64,000 nt of DNA from Acidobacteriota bacterium (GTDB taxonomy: Bacteria; Acidobacteriota; Terriglobia; Acidiferrales; UBA7541), in contig JABCYZ010000002.1 in the NCBI GenBank assembly GCA_013289955.1, forward strand, positions 186,001-250,000. The letters are read 5' to 3'. Positions 20,201 through 27,348 of this stretch are shown here, piece after piece. Within the stretch, counting starts at the first letter, position 1; the number at the start of each line of letters is the position of its first letter. A program made the translations under genes and the position numbers. The notes beneath the pieces were generated by a model. That model was not told where the DNA came from. It saw nothing but the letters and a program-made list of their open reading frames with translations, and made no database searches.

Positions 20201-21118
20201 GCCCGGGCTGAGTTTCTGCTCGAACAAACGCATGCTGCCCGTTGCGGTGACCGAACCGCTATATATAAATTTCTTGCTGGAGATTCCTTGTTTGTCCAAC
20301 CGCTCCAGTTCCTGGCCTAGCGAATCCAGGGAGCCAGAGAAAGTCGGGCCAAGAATCAGCAGAGGCTGCTTGGCGGCTTCGGCGGGCCGAGGGATTCCGC
20401 GAAGATTTTCAATAATCTGCACGGCATGGCGGAATTGAGCCTTATTCACACCTGCCGTGGGAGTCTCTCCGACGACCAATAGGAAAAGCGGGCCTTCCGC
20501 GGTCGCGTCGTTCTTGGTTGCGTGAGGATTCGCAGTCAACGCATTTTTTGAATCGTCCGCCTGCGAGGACGCCTTCCCCGGGGCTTCGTTCGCCCGGAAA
20601 ATCATTAGCCCCGGGTACGACTCTCTCTGCTCCTGCTCTTCACGGTCTTCTTGCCTGGTTTTCAGATCCGTCGCTTCGCTGCGGGGTGTGCGATCCCAGG
20701 GCATGATCGCGCGGTCAAAAACGTATCTCTTCATCTGCGCGGCCTGCTGAATGGCTTCTGCACCGCGATCGAAAGAGAGTCCCAGCCGTGTGTGCACCGG
20801 ATCGGGGAGAATGGCGATGACGAACTGAACGGGTCCTTGTCCGGCCAGCCCGGAAAGAGCGTGCAGCGCCTTGAAATGCGATGGCAGATCCGTATTCTTT
20901 CCGGAGCTACCCTCTTCGAGTCCATAGAATTGCTCGATTTCCGCTGCAAATTTCTCGAGATAAGGAATCTTGGGAGGGTTCTTCTGGGCCTCCTCGTTCT
21001 TTGCTTTCTGCTGGGTTTCCTTTTCCCGTTGCATGGGAGCGGCCGCGCCTGGCCCTGCCATGCGCAGCGTTCCGCTGATGAGCAGGAAGGCCGCGAGAAG
21101 TAAACTGCCTTTCTTCAT
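17246..21118 (-). CDS. Large receptor-like polytopic membrane protein, function unknown
   Basis: 1290 residues with no family I can name. A signal peptide (1-27) is followed by a large extracytoplasmic part (about 30-690) whose segments resemble a type-I periplasmic-binding fold: PLLILGPTFSGS followed by an alternating helix/strand pattern, FTLLLASDPLDEIFLASYLR and VVITVPDLLFP. It also contains the phrase AILPDPVHTRLGLSFDRG. About seven membrane segments (708-985), a charged coiled-coil linker (about 1040-1150) and three further membrane segments (1180-1290) follow. Alanine/lysine/glutamate-rich linkers interrupt the external part. The layout suggests a sensor or transport-associated protein. 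No neighbour is in an obvious operon with it. Confidence 0.75.
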   Translation of the reverse strand: MKKGSLLLAAFLLISGTLRMAGPGAAAPMQREKETQQKAKNEEAQKNPPKIPYLEKFAAEIEQFYGLEEGSSGKNTDLPSHFKALHALSGLAGQGPVQFVIAILPDPVHTRLGLSFDRGAEAIQQAAQMKRYVFDRAIMPWDRTPRSEATDLKTRQEDREEQEQRESYPGLMIFRANEAPGKASSQADDSKNALTANPHATKNDATAEGPLFLLVVGETPTAGVNKAQFRHAVQIIENLRGIPRPAEAAKQPLLILGPTFSGSLDSLGQELERLDKQGISSKKFIYSGSVTATGSMRLFEQKLSPGSYFASFQENDDYARDEFLQFAWERGYRPYEVAILSEDGTVFGAASRSQDQTETKPDAKNGADAQESLAGAQKPSEPPPLDQEVVKLHFPREISYFRSAYQKEIGRQASAASNPEAVSTLPTNAEEYGNDDGTVAPYAVQQTSLSQEAVMLGVVSELQKHHIKFTLLLASDPLDEIFLASYLRKAYAQGRVVITVPDLLFPREGDPALRGVLGLSAYALIPGLGDRLCRQGKWIPWHEDRLFVSSLSAGTFNAMVGLLSVEEEMGNGWNPGSELRSQFSPGNPGPGKTESEFSSGSVPYAPYAEYGSPNLKTSSATDTGHCEERPLLWLTILGRDGFWPVAGIDSVGLESQDRQIPIASLKLDGGSSSTLRTAADNADPENRVQSYGLLSLKDKWERKLGTPPAWNIAYCLCLILLMVHAIFSWTGSILADSEERAQFTRTTDCRGAIILALGAFALASAFVLVMCTRSPRADWVGFPGLTLVLWLAYPVFVGITIWDLDKLRGQRAVARVFLGLVCAMTFFQLLLAWIPSGCFRVYWSTRMLHITSGVSPVLPVLLLMAAGYWWTWMSLRGVCLVDLRRPRLPQRKDLPAEAYRISDAEGEDLRKTAHPLYFIWQIVIPVVGLGVIALLALGRDLPVQSVEGIAFDRGYTLILCLAVAAFLGCLMKLVQTWQKCHQVLAGLDRFPLRSAFSRMKNLSWHSFWNPGGSTLRETYKVMNRALENMTRLLGLVENWNTPMKESARYRARDQIRQTLDVKKDVFKTYSRILAKEKKKINRRHSWRERLVIWFQKDLRKRKQLEKLMRDVELLQKEMAKTGAILVNGMLKPLWEEDESPVVSSDEQIVKPPLPSYRAMAEEYVALVYVNFLVSVLLRIRTLVISAGGMYVFIVLSMNTYPFEPHPALQTLSVVLLLILGAGVGYVYAEMHREAILSRLTSTAPGELGLDFWVKFASAAAIPVFSLLASQFPSINQFLFSWLEPALQAMK

Positions 21119-21326
21119 GACTCACCAGTCAAGGAGCGCGAGGAACTCCCACACGCCAGCTTACCCGGCGCATCGCTTGCGCCCAGTAGGAAAGAGCAAA
21201 GCTTGAAACCCATGAGGGATAGTGCTCAGAAGGGTGTAATCGTTTCAGACGAAAGGAAGGAACGCGGGCAACCGTCCATGCACGAGTGCTGGCGAAACTG
21301 TTCGAACCTAGCCGGGATGAGAATTC

Positions 21327-22322
21327 CTAAGCGGAGGTCTCCGAAGAGGATTCTGCTGGCGCGTCTGCAGTCGGTTCGGAGGGAAGAGGGGCGGGCGCCG
21401 CGGGGGCTTCAAGGCGCGCGGAGAGGGCTTCGACCAATAGATCGACGAGCCTTTTCGCGCCGCTGCCATCGGGATCTTTGTCTGGGTTGTACTGCGCCAC
21501 GGTCAGCCCGAGAAGATTTCTGTGTTTCGAGAATTCGGCCAGGGCCGCGCGCACGTCCGCGATGGGAAGACCGGCGCTGCCGGGGACGTTGACGGCGGGA
21601 AATTCGCCGACCGCGATGACGTCCGTATCGAGGTGCAGCACGAATTCGTGAGCGTCGGCGTGCACATAGGCGAGGCCGTTGCGGGCCGCAGCGCTTCCGC
21701 CTTTGGCTTGAATGTCCGCCGCATCGATGTGGCGCATCGGGGATTTGCTGAGAAATTCCTGTTCGGGCGGATCGAGTCGTTCGAGGCCAAAAAGAGTGAC
21801 ATCCGGCTCGCGCACTAGCGCGGCCTCGCCAAAAAAGCGCACCAACTCCGGCGCGCCCTTGCCGATCACGTGAGCCACGACCATTCCGTCGATGCGGCCG
21901 GAAGGCGTGGAAGCCGGCGTATTCAAATCAGCGTCGCGATCGAACCACAGCAAGTTGACGTGCTTGTAGTAGCGCCGCGCGCCGGTAAGAAGTCCAATGA
22001 CTTGCGCGCAGTCGCCGCCAAGCACGAGCACCAGTGCCCCGCTCTTCACGGCGAGTTCGGCGCGAACTTTCAGGTCATTCAGTCCTGCAACAATTGCGGG
22101 TAAATTGCGCGCGCGTTTGTGCTCGTCATCGTCGGCGAAAAGCCTGGGCGCGCAGTCGCCGTGATCGACCACTTCGTAGCCGGCGCCTTCCAGCCGTTCG
22201 ACTAGTCCCGCCGCTCGCAACGCTGCGGGCGCTTTTTCGCTGCCTGCTAGAAACGCGGCTGCGCTCGACGGCGCGCCTATCAAGGCAATCTTCTTCGGCT
22301 GACGGACGATTTTGACCGCCAA
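21327..22322 (-). CDS. Arginase/ureohydrolase-fold protein with altered metal site
   Basis: 331 residues. TTG at 22322 is chosen as the start because AAGGAG lies 8 bases upstream. The arginase-family skeleton is clear: VLGGDCAQ (Cys105), FDRDADLNTP (128-136), SGRIDG (Asp145), HLDTDVIAV (Asp232, Asp234) and VAQYNP (Gln277). Compared by eye with human arginase I, the aspartates Asp128, Asp132, Asp232 and Asp234 are kept. His101 is replaced by Cys, His126 by Asp, His141 by Asp and Glu277 by Gln. It may use another metal or substrate, or have lost ureohydrolase activity. An Ala/Pro/Glu tail ends the protein. Confidence 0.8.
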   Translation of the reverse strand: MAVKIVRQPKKIALIGAPSSAAAFLAGSEKAPAALRAAGLVERLEGAGYEVVDHGDCAPRLFADDDEHKRARNLPAIVAGLNDLKVRAELAVKSGALVLVLGGDCAQVIGLLTGARRYYKHVNLLWFDRDADLNTPASTPSGRIDGMVVAHVIGKGAPELVRFFGEAALVREPDVTLFGLERLDPPEQEFLSKSPMRHIDAADIQAKGGSAAARNGLAYVHADAHEFVLHLDTDVIAVGEFPAVNVPGSAGLPIADVRAALAEFSKHRNLLGLTVAQYNPDKDPDGSGAKRLVDLLVEALSARLEAPAAPAPLPSEPTADAPAESSSETSA

Positions 22323-22465
22323 GGTTAAGCTCCTTGTTTTGTGTGTCCTCGCCTACCGCCCTGACCGACTGCAAACTGCGCGGGCAAAAAGCCCGACCCT
22401 GCTTCCTGCATTCCGACGGCGCTGGACCGTCAGCGAATCACGCGACAAATTCTTGACGCCGCTTC

Positions 22466-23431
22466 TTAGCGACGAGGGGCCGGCGCAATCGTCGCCAGCT
22501 CCGGAGGCAGCGTGAAACGCACGTCCTCGCGGATCAAATCGAGGTCGCGTTGATCCGTAAATCCAAATTCCGCGAGGCGCTCGCTGACTTGCTCGACAAG
22601 CACTTCAGGGGCGGACGCGCCTGCCGTCAGGCCCACGCGTTTTACGCCTTCGAGCCACTTCACGTCAATGTCCTTGGCGGAATCGATGAGCTGGGCTTTC
22701 ACGCCGCTGCGCTTGGCCACCTCGACAAGGCGGTTCGAATTCGAGCTGTTTGGCGAACCTACCACGAGGAGGAAATCCACGTCCTTGGCCACTTGCTCGA
22801 CGGCTTCCTGGCGGTTCTGCGTGGCGTAGCAGATGTCGTCGCTGGCGGGGCCTTTGATCGCGGGATACTTTTGCCGCAGGCGCGCCACGATTTCTTGCGT
22901 GTCGTAGAGGCTCAGCGTTGTTTGCGTGAGAAAAGAGAGCTTGTCTGGCTCAGCGACTTCGAGAGCGTCCACCGCGGCCACCGAATCGACCACGATGGTA
23001 CGGTCAGGAGCTTCGCCGGAGGTGCCCACGATCTCCTGGTGGTCTTTGTGGCCGATCAAAATGATGGTGCGCTTTTCGCGCGCGAATTTCAGGGCCTCGA
23101 GATGCACCTTGGTGACCAGCGGGCAGGTCGCATCGATCACTTTTAGCGCGCGATCCTTGGCTTCCTGGCGGACGGTTGGCGGCACGCCGTGCGCGCTGAA
23201 CACCAGCACCGCGCCGTGCGGCACGTCTTCGATGGACTCCACAAAAATCGCTCCGCGGCGGCGCAACTGCTCCACCACATAGGTGTTGTGGACGATTTCG
23301 TGGTGCACGTAGACCGGCGCGCCGTATGCTTCCAGCGCCAGCTCGACGATATCCACGGCACGCACCACCCCCGCGCAGAAACCCCGCGGGCGTACCCTCA
23401 GCAAAACCTTCCCATTTGTCGCAGTCTGCAT
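22466..23431 (-). CDS. ispH: 4-hydroxy-3-methylbut-2-enyl diphosphate reductase
   Basis: Last enzyme of the MEP isoprenoid pathway, converting HMBPP to IPP and DMAPP using a [4Fe-4S] cluster in the cytoplasm. The three cluster cysteines are in RGFCAGVVRAVD, DATCPLVTKVH and ICYATQNRQ. Other family motifs are present: FSAHGVPP, GHKDHQE, TQTTLS and SSNSNRL. The frame is open further upstream, to 23545, but ATG 23431 (MQTATNGK) has AGGA about 6 bases upstream and gives 321 residues, the usual length. ATG 23437 is an alternative. The gene is isolated from other pathway genes in this window. Confidence 0.95.
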   Translation of the reverse strand: MQTATNGKVLLRVRPRGFCAGVVRAVDIVELALEAYGAPVYVHHEIVHNTYVVEQLRRRGAIFVESIEDVPHGAVLVFSAHGVPPTVRQEAKDRALKVIDATCPLVTKVHLEALKFAREKRTIILIGHKDHQEIVGTSGEAPDRTIVVDSVAAVDALEVAEPDKLSFLTQTTLSLYDTQEIVARLRQKYPAIKGPASDDICYATQNRQEAVEQVAKDVDFLLVVGSPNSSNSNRLVEVAKRSGVKAQLIDSAKDIDVKWLEGVKRVGLTAGASAPEVLVEQVSERLAEFGFTDQRDLDLIREDVRFTLPPELATIAPAPRR

Positions 23432-23732
23432 CGTCATCCTAAGTGAGTATTTTCCGAAGACTCTATCATACCCTACGGCACGCCTGGCCCGCACCGGGTT
23501 TCCTCGAACTGCGATAGTTTGCTGATTACTGCGCTTACCGCGCACGTGCCTTCGGCCGAGACCCTGACGGCTGCGCTAGCCTTGAAATACTCGGTATGAC
23601 CTTCGGGTGAGAAAACGATGGCAGCGGCTAGTCCAGCGAGAAAGAGCGGACTGCCGGTTCCGGGCGTCGTGCCTGTCGAACTGACATTCCACCTAGACTG
23701 AGTACAATCCGCTTCGAAGTCCCTGTCGAGTC

Positions 23733-24983
23733 CTACTGGCCGAAGTAGTAGCCGTCGCGGGCTTGGATGACTAGGTCTTTTTGCTTGCCGACGGCGAGAT
23801 GGATTTTGTGGTAGCCGACGGTGTTGCCCTTGTCGGGGGTGTAGGCGAGGCTGTACTGGTTGCGGAGGTCTTCGTCGATTTCGGCGTAGATCTTGTCGAG
23901 GGTCTCTTTCTTGGAAGCCCGGAAGAGCTGGCCGCCGGTTTCCCTGGAGATTTGTTCCAGGATTTTCTTGCCGTCGGGGCGCTGCTCCTGAGGGTACCGT
24001 CCACCGCCGCGGCCGCCGCCCATCCCGCCGCCGCGCCCACCCATTCCAAATCCCCCGGGGCGGCTGTAGTTTTCGTCTTCATCGGCAAACAAGACGGAGT
24101 AGATGATGGTGTCGGCGCGCTGGGCGGTGGCAATGGCCTCGGCCATGGTTTCCTTGCTGCCGTGGTCCACACCGTCAGAAAGAAGGATCAGCGCCTTGCG
24201 GCCCTGCTGCTTGCTCATCAGTTCGTCAGAGGCCAGGAAAATCGCGTCATAAAGAAGCGTTCCACCGCCGTGCCCGCCACGGCTGCGGCCTCCCCCACCT
24301 CCGCCGCCATTGCCACTGCCTCCCCCGCCGTTGCTTCCGCCCCCTCCACCATCATATTGGGGGATCGAAAGTTTTTGCAGCGCCGCCTGCAACTGCGGCC
24401 GTGACGGAGTGAAATCCTGCAGAAGCTCAACCTCGTGGTCGAAGTGAATCACAAACGCCGAATCTTTGTCCTGGCGCAAAAGCTTATCGAGGAAGCTGTA
24501 GCTGGCCGTGCGCTCCTGATCGAGGACGCGACGCTGGCTGAGGCTGGTATCGACGAGCAGGCCGAGACGCAGGGGCAAATCGCTTTCGTGCACAAAATAA
24601 TTGATGGTTTGCGGACGGCCGTCTTCATCGAGCTGAAAATCGTCCTTGGTGAGGTCCGAGACGATCTTGCCATGTTTATCGCGGACGGTGGCCAGCACGC
24701 TGACGGTTTTGACGTCAACCGCGATTTTTGCTTGCGCGTCTTCGGGCCGCTTCAATGCCGGCTGGGATTGGCCCTGTTGCTGGGGCGCCGGTGGCGCTGG
24801 CTGGGCCTGCGGTTGAGCCGGAGGCGGCGATTGCTGGGCGCGAAAGTCCCGCGCGGCAACGACCAGAAAGAAAAGCGCGGCAAGCCCCACGCCGCAGCGC
24901 ATGAGGCCCTGGCCCCTCTTCGCGGGATGCATGGCACGATGGGTTGCGCTGCGTCTCGCGCAAGGAAAAGAAAAGTTCTTCAT
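23733..24983 (-). CDS. VWFA-related acidobacterial protein with glycine-rich inserts
   Basis: 416 residues. A basic N-terminus and hydrophobic segment (about 28-48, ending FRAQQ) look like a signal peptide, followed by a Pro/Gln-rich linker. The VWA domain (about 85-400) starts with KTVSVLATVRDKHGKIVSDL and carries an intact MIDAS motif DTSLS plus LSDGVDHGS. This matches the acidobacterial VWFA-related family (TIGR03436). Two glycine-rich insertions lie inside the domain (about 207-235 and 310-335); the second has GGRGGG-type repeats. It is probably an exported metal-binding adhesion or interaction protein. Confidence 0.85.
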   Translation of the reverse strand: MKNFSFPCARRSATHRAMHPAKRGQGLMRCGVGLAALFFLVVAARDFRAQQSPPPAQPQAQPAPPAPQQQGQSQPALKRPEDAQAKIAVDVKTVSVLATVRDKHGKIVSDLTKDDFQLDEDGRPQTINYFVHESDLPLRLGLLVDTSLSQRRVLDQERTASYSFLDKLLRQDKDSAFVIHFDHEVELLQDFTPSRPQLQAALQKLSIPQYDGGGGGSNGGGGSGNGGGGGGGRSRGGHGGGTLLYDAIFLASDELMSKQQGRKALILLSDGVDHGSKETMAEAIATAQRADTIIYSVLFADEDENYSRPGGFGMGGRGGGMGGGRGGGRYPQEQRPDGKKILEQISRETGGQLFRASKKETLDKIYAEIDEDLRNQYSLAYTPDKGNTVGYHKIHLAVGKQKDLVIQARDGYYFGQ

Positions 24984-25225
24984 GATTATCCAAGTTCAGC
25001 CGTTAGAGGAGGGCCGCCCCTACGTACTAGTTCATTGATTCCGCGTAGAAAGTTCCCGTGTATGTCGAAAGATAGGACGCCCGCGAGCACGTTTTGGGTT
25101 GCCGCGTGTTTCTGATGCTCCGTATCAAGGGCTGGCCGGATGGCTCAGAGCCTCTCGCGCGGAGATTTTTGCCAAATTGGTGCTCCCAGAAGCCACCACG
25201 CCGGCTGTACCATGCAGCCTGCATC

Positions 25226-25831
25226 ATGACAAACATGAGCGCCGAAATGAACGTAGTCCCCGTGACTCTCGAAGGGCGCCACGTGCGCCTGGAGCCGCTC
25301 TCGCAAGCGCATCAAGCCGGTCTCTCCACCGTTGGCCTGGATGAACAGTTGTGGCGCTGGATTCCCACGCCGGTGCGGACGAGAGAGGAAATGTCCGCCT
25401 ATATCGCTACCGCCCTTGATGAGCAAGCGCGGGGCGTCTCTTTGCCGTTTGCGCTGATAGAAAAATCGGATGGGCGAGCCATCGGCTGCACACGCTACGG
25501 CAACATCGACAGCGCGCATCATCGTGTGGAGATCGGCTGGACTTGGGTCGCTCCCGCATGGCAGCGCACGGGGGTAAACACGGAGGCCAGATATCTTCTG
25601 CTGCTGCATGCGTTTGAAACGCTCGGCTGCATTCGTGTGGAACTAAAAACGGATTCGCTGAACGAAAAGTCTCGCGCGGCGATTCTCCGTATTGGCGCGC
25701 GCGAAGAGGGTACCTTCCGCAATCACATGATCACGGCCAGCGGACGGATCCGGCACACAGTTTACTTCAGCATCCTCGATTCGGAATGGCCGACCGTGAA
25801 ATCCCGCCTGCAAACCATGCTGCTTCCTTAA
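25226..25831 (+). CDS. GNAT family N-acetyltransferase (RimJ/RimL-like)
   Basis: 201 residues from ATG 25226, where homology begins (VTLEGRHVRLEPLSQAH). The frame is open further upstream but that part has no protein-like pattern. The Acetyltransf_3 features are visible: IGCTRYGNID, IGWTWVAPAWQRTGVN (the acetyl-CoA loop, here RTGVN instead of the strict Q/RxxGxG/A) and ELKTDSLNEKSRAAILRIGAREEGTF. This group acetylates amino groups of ribosomal proteins or small molecules; the substrate is unknown. The gene stands alone, and no good ribosome site is seen. Confidence 0.85.
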   Translation: MTNMSAEMNVVPVTLEGRHVRLEPLSQAHQAGLSTVGLDEQLWRWIPTPVRTREEMSAYIATALDEQARGVSLPFALIEKSDGRAIGCTRYGNIDSAHHRVEIGWTWVAPAWQRTGVNTEARYLLLLHAFETLGCIRVELKTDSLNEKSRAAILRIGAREEGTFRNHMITASGRIRHTVYFSILDSEWPTVKSRLQTMLLP

Positions 25832-25958
25832 ATTCGGGAGACTACCCTGCCCCCGCTACTTCCCTGAACTGCCCGCTCCGCGAAGCCGTTAACCAATGGA
25901 CGCCAGAGCTCCTCACTGCCCGGACTACGCGCGCCCGCCTAAGTTAGACTAATAAGCA

Positions 25959-25987
25959 GGAGACAAGCGGTGGCACCGCCGGTCTCC
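25959..25987. other. Nested hairpin in intergenic region
   Basis: GGAGAC (25959-25964) and GTCTCC (25982-25987) enclose GCGG-TGGCA-CCGC, giving a two-tier stem-loop. It lies between two plus-strand genes, about 130 bp after the acetyltransferase stop. A terminator or a dispersed repeat hairpin is possible; there is no T run. Confidence 0.4.
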
Positions 25988-26105
25988 CGTGTGCCGGCCC
26001 GGCCACGCCGCCGTAGCACAGGTGTCCTCGGGAGCCACTAGGTAGGCATGGCCTGAATGTCTCCCCAAGACTTTCAGTGAACACAGCCGCTATACGGAGA
26101 TTCTT

Positions 26106-26453
26106 GTGTCCCCTTCCGATGCAGCCAATCGCCGCCGCAGCGAACGCGTAATGCTTCAGATCCCCGTCAAGGTAATCACGCACACGGCCGAGCGCGTTCA
26201 AGTTCAGGAAGAGACGCACACGCTGGTGGTCAACGCGCATGGCGGGCTCTTGAAGCTAAAACTGGAGCTTATGCAGGGCCAACCCATCCTGCTGGTGAAT
26301 CCACAGACAGGAATGAAGCAGGGCTGCCGTGTGGTGCGCATCGATCAACCCAGCCCGGACTACTTCGCGATAGCTTTTGAGTTTGACCAGCCGGCGCCGA
26401 AATTTTGGCCGGTTACGTTTCCTCCAAAGGACTGGGAAATTCCACGGGGCTGA
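26106..26453 (+). CDS. PilZ-domain-like protein
   Basis: 115 residues starting at GTG 26106, with GGAG 6 bases upstream. The N-terminus RRRSERVMLQIPVKV matches the RxxxR c-di-GMP-binding signature of PilZ domains. The second motif, normally D/NxSxxG, appears as VNAHGGLLKL, a variant common in acidobacterial and deltaproteobacterial PilZ proteins. It ends in an aromatic tail (KFWPVTFPPKDW). It is likely a small cytoplasmic c-di-GMP receptor or a PilZ-fold relative. The next gene starts 100 bp downstream on the same strand, but nothing shows they are functionally linked. Confidence 0.75.
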   Translation: MSPSDAANRRRSERVMLQIPVKVITHTAERVQVQEETHTLVVNAHGGLLKLKLELMQGQPILLVNPQTGMKQGCRVVRIDQPSPDYFAIAFEFDQPAPKFWPVTFPPKDWEIPRG

Positions 26454-26552
26454 GGAGTTGCCGTTTTGGCCAAGGAAGTTCGATTGCACGCAACCCTTTC
26501 TCGCACCGCAACTATCCAATCAGTGCAGGGTTAAACAAGGCAGAGGATAAAT

Positions 26553-27269
26553 ATGCCTTTGGAGGCTCGCCAGATGCGGAATTTGCGTTCAGTTCTCACA
26601 CCCAAGCGGCTTTTGACCGCTGCTGCCATACTCTCTTTGGTTTTCATCGCCGGCTGCGATGAATATGTTCAGGTGACTCGCGATCGCGACGTGCGTATCG
26701 CGAACGGCGCCACGTGGGCCTGGCGCCCCGCCGTGGAAGAGGCGGCCGCCGCGCGCGAGAATCGCGCCGCCGACAATCGCCCCGTGACTTCGCGCGATGA
26801 CCTTACACGCACTCCCCGAAATCAGCCGGCGGCGCGCGTTCCCGATCCGAACGATGAAGTGGTCCGCCAGCGTGTGAAAGACGCGATTGCACAAACCCTT
26901 ACAGCAAAGGGTTTTAAACAAGTGAGTGACCCTGCGGCCGCGGATTTTTTGGTGGACTATAAATTCGCCGTGAATCGCCAAAACGCCGCCGTACCAGTGG
27001 CCTATCCGGGCGCCTTCCCGGGCTTGGTTTGTGGCCCGTTTCGCTGCTGGGAATCCTGGGGTTATGGCCCTGCCTACGTAGGTTACGAAAACATTCACTT
27101 CCGCGAAGGAATGATCGTCTTTGACTTTGTGCAGCAAGCGAACAAGCATCTGGTCTATCGCGCCGTCGGCCAAAAACCGGTGAAGCGTAACGCCTTCTCT
27201 CTTACGCAGGACGATATCAACGGGCTGGTTCATCATCTGCTTGGTGATTTGAAGCCCAGCAAGAAGTAG
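26553..27269 (+). CDS. DUF4136 domain lipoprotein
   Basis: 238 residues. ATG 26553 has AGAGGA upstream; an in-frame ATG at 26574 with GGAGG upstream is equally plausible. The N-terminus has a lipoprotein signal (LSLVFIAGC). The body matches DUF4136: DVRIANGATWAWRP near the start, VRQRVKDAIAQTLTAKGFKQV, PAAADFLVDYKF, and the C-terminal MIVFDFVQQANKHLVYRAVG. A proline/aromatic patch (VCGPFRCWESWGYG) lies in the middle. Such proteins are cell-envelope lipoproteins of unknown function. Confidence 0.85.
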   Translation: MPLEARQMRNLRSVLTPKRLLTAAAILSLVFIAGCDEYVQVTRDRDVRIANGATWAWRPAVEEAAAARENRAADNRPVTSRDDLTRTPRNQPAARVPDPNDEVVRQRVKDAIAQTLTAKGFKQVSDPAAADFLVDYKFAVNRQNAAVPVAYPGAFPGLVCGPFRCWESWGYGPAYVGYENIHFREGMIVFDFVQQANKHLVYRAVGQKPVKRNAFSLTQDDINGLVHHLLGDLKPSKK

Positions 27270-27301
27270 CGGGTCTTAGCAGGCCTATAGGCGCAGGGTG
27301 G

Positions 27302-27321
27302 GACAGGCATTCCTGCCTGTC
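27302..27321. repeat. Intergenic hairpin GACAGGCA-TTCC-TGCCTGTC
   Basis: A perfect 8-bp inverted repeat with a four-base loop lies between two convergent genes, 33 bp after the DUF4136 stop and 27 bp before the stop of the opposite gene. It could serve as a bidirectional transcription stop and resembles short dispersed palindromes common in acidobacterial intergenic DNA. Confidence 0.5.
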
Positions 27322-27348
27322 TCTGCCCGGGTCCTCATCTCGCCGAAA

